DNA of 6,376 nucleotides, taken from JAEZKC01 sp046546375. Its GTDB lineage: Bacteria > Fibrobacterota > Chitinivibrionia > Chitinivibrionales > Chitinispirillaceae. This document shows positions 4,990 through 6,376 of this stretch, in pieces (position 1 is the stretch's first letter; every line of letters starts with the position of its first letter). The position numbers were made by a program, and so were the translations under genes. Under the pieces are notes generated by a model. It saw nothing but the letters and a program-made list of their open reading frames with translations. It was not told the origin of the DNA and made no database searches. The stretch is from the NCBI GenBank assembly GCA_046546375.1, contig JBKGXV010000138.1, positions 1-6,376 on the forward strand, read 5' to 3'.

Positions 4990-5862
4990 ATGCATGGAGA
5001 AATCTGCACTTTTTTTCTCTGTAAAAATACATCCTGTCGACGTTTCAGGTTAACCCGTGTTGCTGTCATTCCTTTGATTTTAGTGTTTCTGGTGCTGCTG
5101 GGTGGATATGTCCGGATTTTTTACCATGTGGGAGCAGAACTGGCAAAAGATGCCGATATGAAAATCGAGACATCCAGATATATACGGCTCTCCAATCAGG
5201 AAAATCTGCTGACCAGTGTTGCAAAACGCATGATGTGGACTATGGAGTGGGACACGAGAGCATTGCATCTGCTTGAAAACAGCAGACATGCTGCATCTTT
5301 TTCACCAATAGTTCCCGTATCTTTCACAAAAGCAGCAGATTCAGTTTTAAATGCCGAACAGGTTGAAGCCGGATATTCCGTGCCTTCCGCCGATTATTTC
5401 AGATCACCCCAGGATACGCTCACCATGCCGGTTATCGAGGAGCTGTCACCTTTGGTACCCAACGGTGTTCCTTGCAAAGGAATAATCACCTCGCATTTCG
5501 GAACCAGAACAGATCCCGTATTTGAAGGAACCGCCTTTCACAGAGGGATAGATATCGCGGATGAAATCGGTTCACCGGTATGGTCCACTGCCGATGGCAG
5601 GGTTGTTTTTGCGGGCACAAAAAGATATTTCGGAAATGTAGTGATGGTGGATCATGAAGCGAGTGGATATGCGACAGTCTATGCTCATTTGAGGAATTTC
5701 GAAGTGCGCAAAGGGGAGAGTGTGACCAGGGGAAGGAGGATAGGGACCCTGGGGTCAACAGGAAAATCAACTGGACCTCATCTTCATTATGAAATCCGTT
5801 TTCATGGTCAGGCGGTGAATCCTCTGGAGTTTATGATGCCTCATGATATGGTTGTAGACTGA
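4990..5862 (+). CDS. Membrane-anchored M23 (LytM-type) zinc metallopeptidase
   Basis: A 290-residue envelope protein. After a short basic N-terminus (CRRFRLTR, 16-23) there is one transmembrane segment (about 24-46, VAVIPLILVFLVLLGG...). A linker of about 110 residues without a long coiled coil follows. The M23 domain is about 157-284: SHFGTRTDPV (168-177), HRGIDIA (184-190), VVFAGTKRYFGNVVMVDH (205-222), YAHL (231-234), GSTGKSTGPHLHYEIR (255-270) and NPLEF (277-281). Zinc ligands H184, D188 and H266, and catalytic H233 and H264, are all present, so it should be active. Such enzymes cut peptide cross-links of peptidoglycan in the periplasm. Start: ATG 4990 gives the standard arrangement of short cytoplasmic tail plus membrane helix. 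An in-frame TTG at 4942 would run over the divergent HD gene start and has no ribosome site; the site before 4990 is itself weak. It may cooperate functionally with RlpA in wall remodelling, but the two are not in one operon. Confidence 0.92.
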   Translation: MHGEICTFFLCKNTSCRRFRLTRVAVIPLILVFLVLLGGYVRIFYHVGAELAKDADMKIETSRYIRLSNQENLLTSVAKRMMWTMEWDTRALHLLENSRHAASFSPIVPVSFTKAADSVLNAEQVEAGYSVPSADYFRSPQDTLTMPVIEELSPLVPNGVPCKGIITSHFGTRTDPVFEGTAFHRGIDIADEIGSPVWSTADGRVVFAGTKRYFGNVVMVDHEASGYATVYAHLRNFEVRKGESVTRGRRIGTLGSTGKSTGPHLHYEIRFHGQAVNPLEFMMPHDMVVD

Positions 5863-5901
5863 ATCGGTTGTATCTGCTTTGAAAGAAGATAGAAAGGCTG
5901 A

Positions 5902-6210
5902 TCATAACAGGTTCAGTTTTTCCAGAATTTCATCGATTCTGGCTGCCATTATGAAATCTTTTTCACTGAGACTGCCGGATGAATGTGCAGACAGTTCAAT
6001 GATCAGTTTATTTGCTGAAAGAAGAATATCGGGGAAATACTTTTCTTTCTGCGCCAGTTGGGCAATCTCGTTGAGGGCGCACACTGCTTCCAAATAGGTT
6101 TGCGTTTTTACACTTTTGTTCAGTTTGTGATCTTTGTTTCGTATAATATTCCAGTTGACCAGATTACCGGACAATTCCTCTTCATCTCTGGGATTTAAAG
6201 AATTTTTCAT
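5902..6210 (-). CDS. Pterin-4a-carbinolamine dehydratase-like protein lacking the catalytic His pair
   Basis: A 102-residue protein with the PCD/DCoH layout: W20 (VNWNI), a strand ending in HKLNKSV (28-34), helix TYLEAVCALNEIAQLAQ (38-54), PDILLSANKLIIELSAH (60-76), then LSEKDFIMAARIDEIL (81-96). These match, in order, PCD segments such as the long helix, P-D-I-x-L-S-x-N-K, the strand ending in His, and the D-F-x-x-A-x-x-I-D helix. Canonical PCD carries His-His-Pro before D-I; here it is Y58-F59-P60. The third conserved histidine (H76) remains. PCD dehydrates 4a-hydroxytetrahydropterin; loss of both His makes ordinary dehydratase activity doubtful. ATG 6210 has TGAGG five bases upstream; the in-frame TTG at 6234 has no such site and adds only eight residues running into the terminator zone. 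It converges with the M23 gene, 39 bases apart, with no terminator seen between them. Confidence 0.82.
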   Translation of the reverse strand: MKNSLNPRDEEELSGNLVNWNIIRNKDHKLNKSVKTQTYLEAVCALNEIAQLAQKEKYFPDILLSANKLIIELSAHSSGSLSEKDFIMAARIDEILEKLNLL

Positions 6211-6215
6211 GGGAG

Positions 6216-6220
6216 CCTCA
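6216..6220 (-). promoter_or_regulatory. Ribosome binding site deciding the PCD-like gene start
   Basis: TGAGG on the minus strand, five bases before ATG 6210. It favours this ATG over the upstream in-frame TTG at 6234. Confidence 0.6.
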
Positions 6221-6236
6221 CAATCAAAATGCAAAG

Positions 6237-6262
6237 AGAACCGGAGGAGTTTCTCCGGTTCT
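6237..6262 (-). terminator. Rho-independent-like terminator after the repeat protein gene
   Basis: A perfect 10-bp stem, AGAACCGGAG (6237-6246) and CTCCGGTTCT (6253-6262), with a 6-base loop. On the minus strand it is followed by CTTTGCATTTTGA, a moderately U-rich tail; on the plus strand there is no T-run. It lies 31 bases after the stop of the leftward gene at 6294 and 26 bases before the PCD-like gene start. The PCD-like gene thus depends on read-through or a promoter I could not see. Confidence 0.7.
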
Positions 6263-6293
6263 GATCACGCGGTCGACAGAGTGAGAAAAACAG

Positions 6294-6376
6294 TTAGTAA
6301 CCGCCTCCGTTGTCGGGCATAGTGCCGTCTCCGTTGTCGGGCATAGTGCCGTTGCCGGTATCGGGCATAGTGCCGT
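6294..6376 (-). CDS. C-terminal end of a protein with PDNGDGTM-type octapeptide repeats (partial)
   Basis: Only the last 27 residues lie in the window; the gene enters from the right edge. Read on the minus strand the frame gives GTMPDTGN, GTMPDNGD, GTMPDNGG, then GY and a TAA stop at 6294-6296. The exact 8-residue period and the preservation of the frame, including synonymous or conservative changes, support coding. The D-x-G-D-G-like turns recall calcium-binding aspartate/glycine loops in secreted or surface proteins, but with this little sequence no function can be given. The strong leftward terminator 31 bases after the stop supports a real gene end here. Confidence 0.75.
   Translation of the reverse strand, partial: GTMPDTGNGTMPDNGDGTMPDNGGGY
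6306..6376 (-). repeat. 24-bp tandem repeat, about three copies, continuing past the window edge
   Basis: Units at 6306-6329, 6330-6353 and 6354-6376 (last one cut by the window end). The first two differ at one base; the third differs from them at three or four. The shared core TCGGGCATAGTGCCGT is identical in all three. The period is a multiple of three and encodes the octapeptide repeat. Confidence 0.9.

Noticed and set aside
6306..6376. CRISPR array
   Set aside because: The 24-bp units are directly contiguous with no unique spacers, and they encode an in-frame octapeptide repeat.

Overview
This 6.4-kb window is bacterial chromosomal DNA of moderate GC content, with nine complete protein genes and the 3' end of a tenth. 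No rRNA, tRNA, insertion sequence, phage gene or CRISPR array is visible. An RlpA-type cell-wall protein with a lipoprotein-like leader and a membrane-anchored M23 endopeptidase suggest a Gram-negative, diderm cell. The rubrerythrin-type ferritin-like protein and the radical SAM enzyme suggest an anaerobic or microaerobic one. At least two genes start with TTG behind good Shine-Dalgarno sites. I cannot fix the phylum from sequence alone; Fibrobacterota- or Spirochaetota-like bacteria are guesses only.

Left part (1-2551, all leftward): in transcription order, a rubrerythrin-like di-iron protein, then an RlpA-like lipoprotein, a radical SAM protein with a C-terminal cysteine cluster, and a LOG/TIGR00725-type nucleotide-binding protein. 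A good sigma-70 promoter (TTGACT-N17-CATAAT, 2017-2045) sits just before rlpA. The last three genes therefore probably form an operon separate from the rubrerythrin gene. An inverted repeat overlaps the -35 box of this promoter.

Middle part (2552-4936): a 223-base divergent spacer contains a foldable segment and a clear rightward promoter for a 94-residue conserved-looking small protein (possible PC4-like fold). That gene converges on, and overlaps by 35 bp, a leftward 373-residue protein of unknown function. I read the larger protein as an N-terminal SLOG/DprA-like Rossmann domain joined to a C-terminal domain resembling AbiGi/DUF2971/DarT-type ADP-ribosyltransferase-like folds. It is translationally coupled (8-bp overlap) to an upstream HD-domain phosphohydrolase. 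The pair is the most intriguing unit here: a possible nucleotide-sensing or nucleotide-processing module.

Right part (4937-6376): a rightward membrane-anchored M23/LytM peptidase with all zinc ligands; a leftward pterin-4a-carbinolamine dehydratase-like protein in which the hallmark His-His pair is replaced by Tyr-Phe; a strong leftward terminator hairpin; and the C-terminus of a protein built from a PDNGDGTM-type octapeptide repeat encoded by a 24-bp tandem repeat that runs off the window. No gene-free stretch exceeds about 225 bases.
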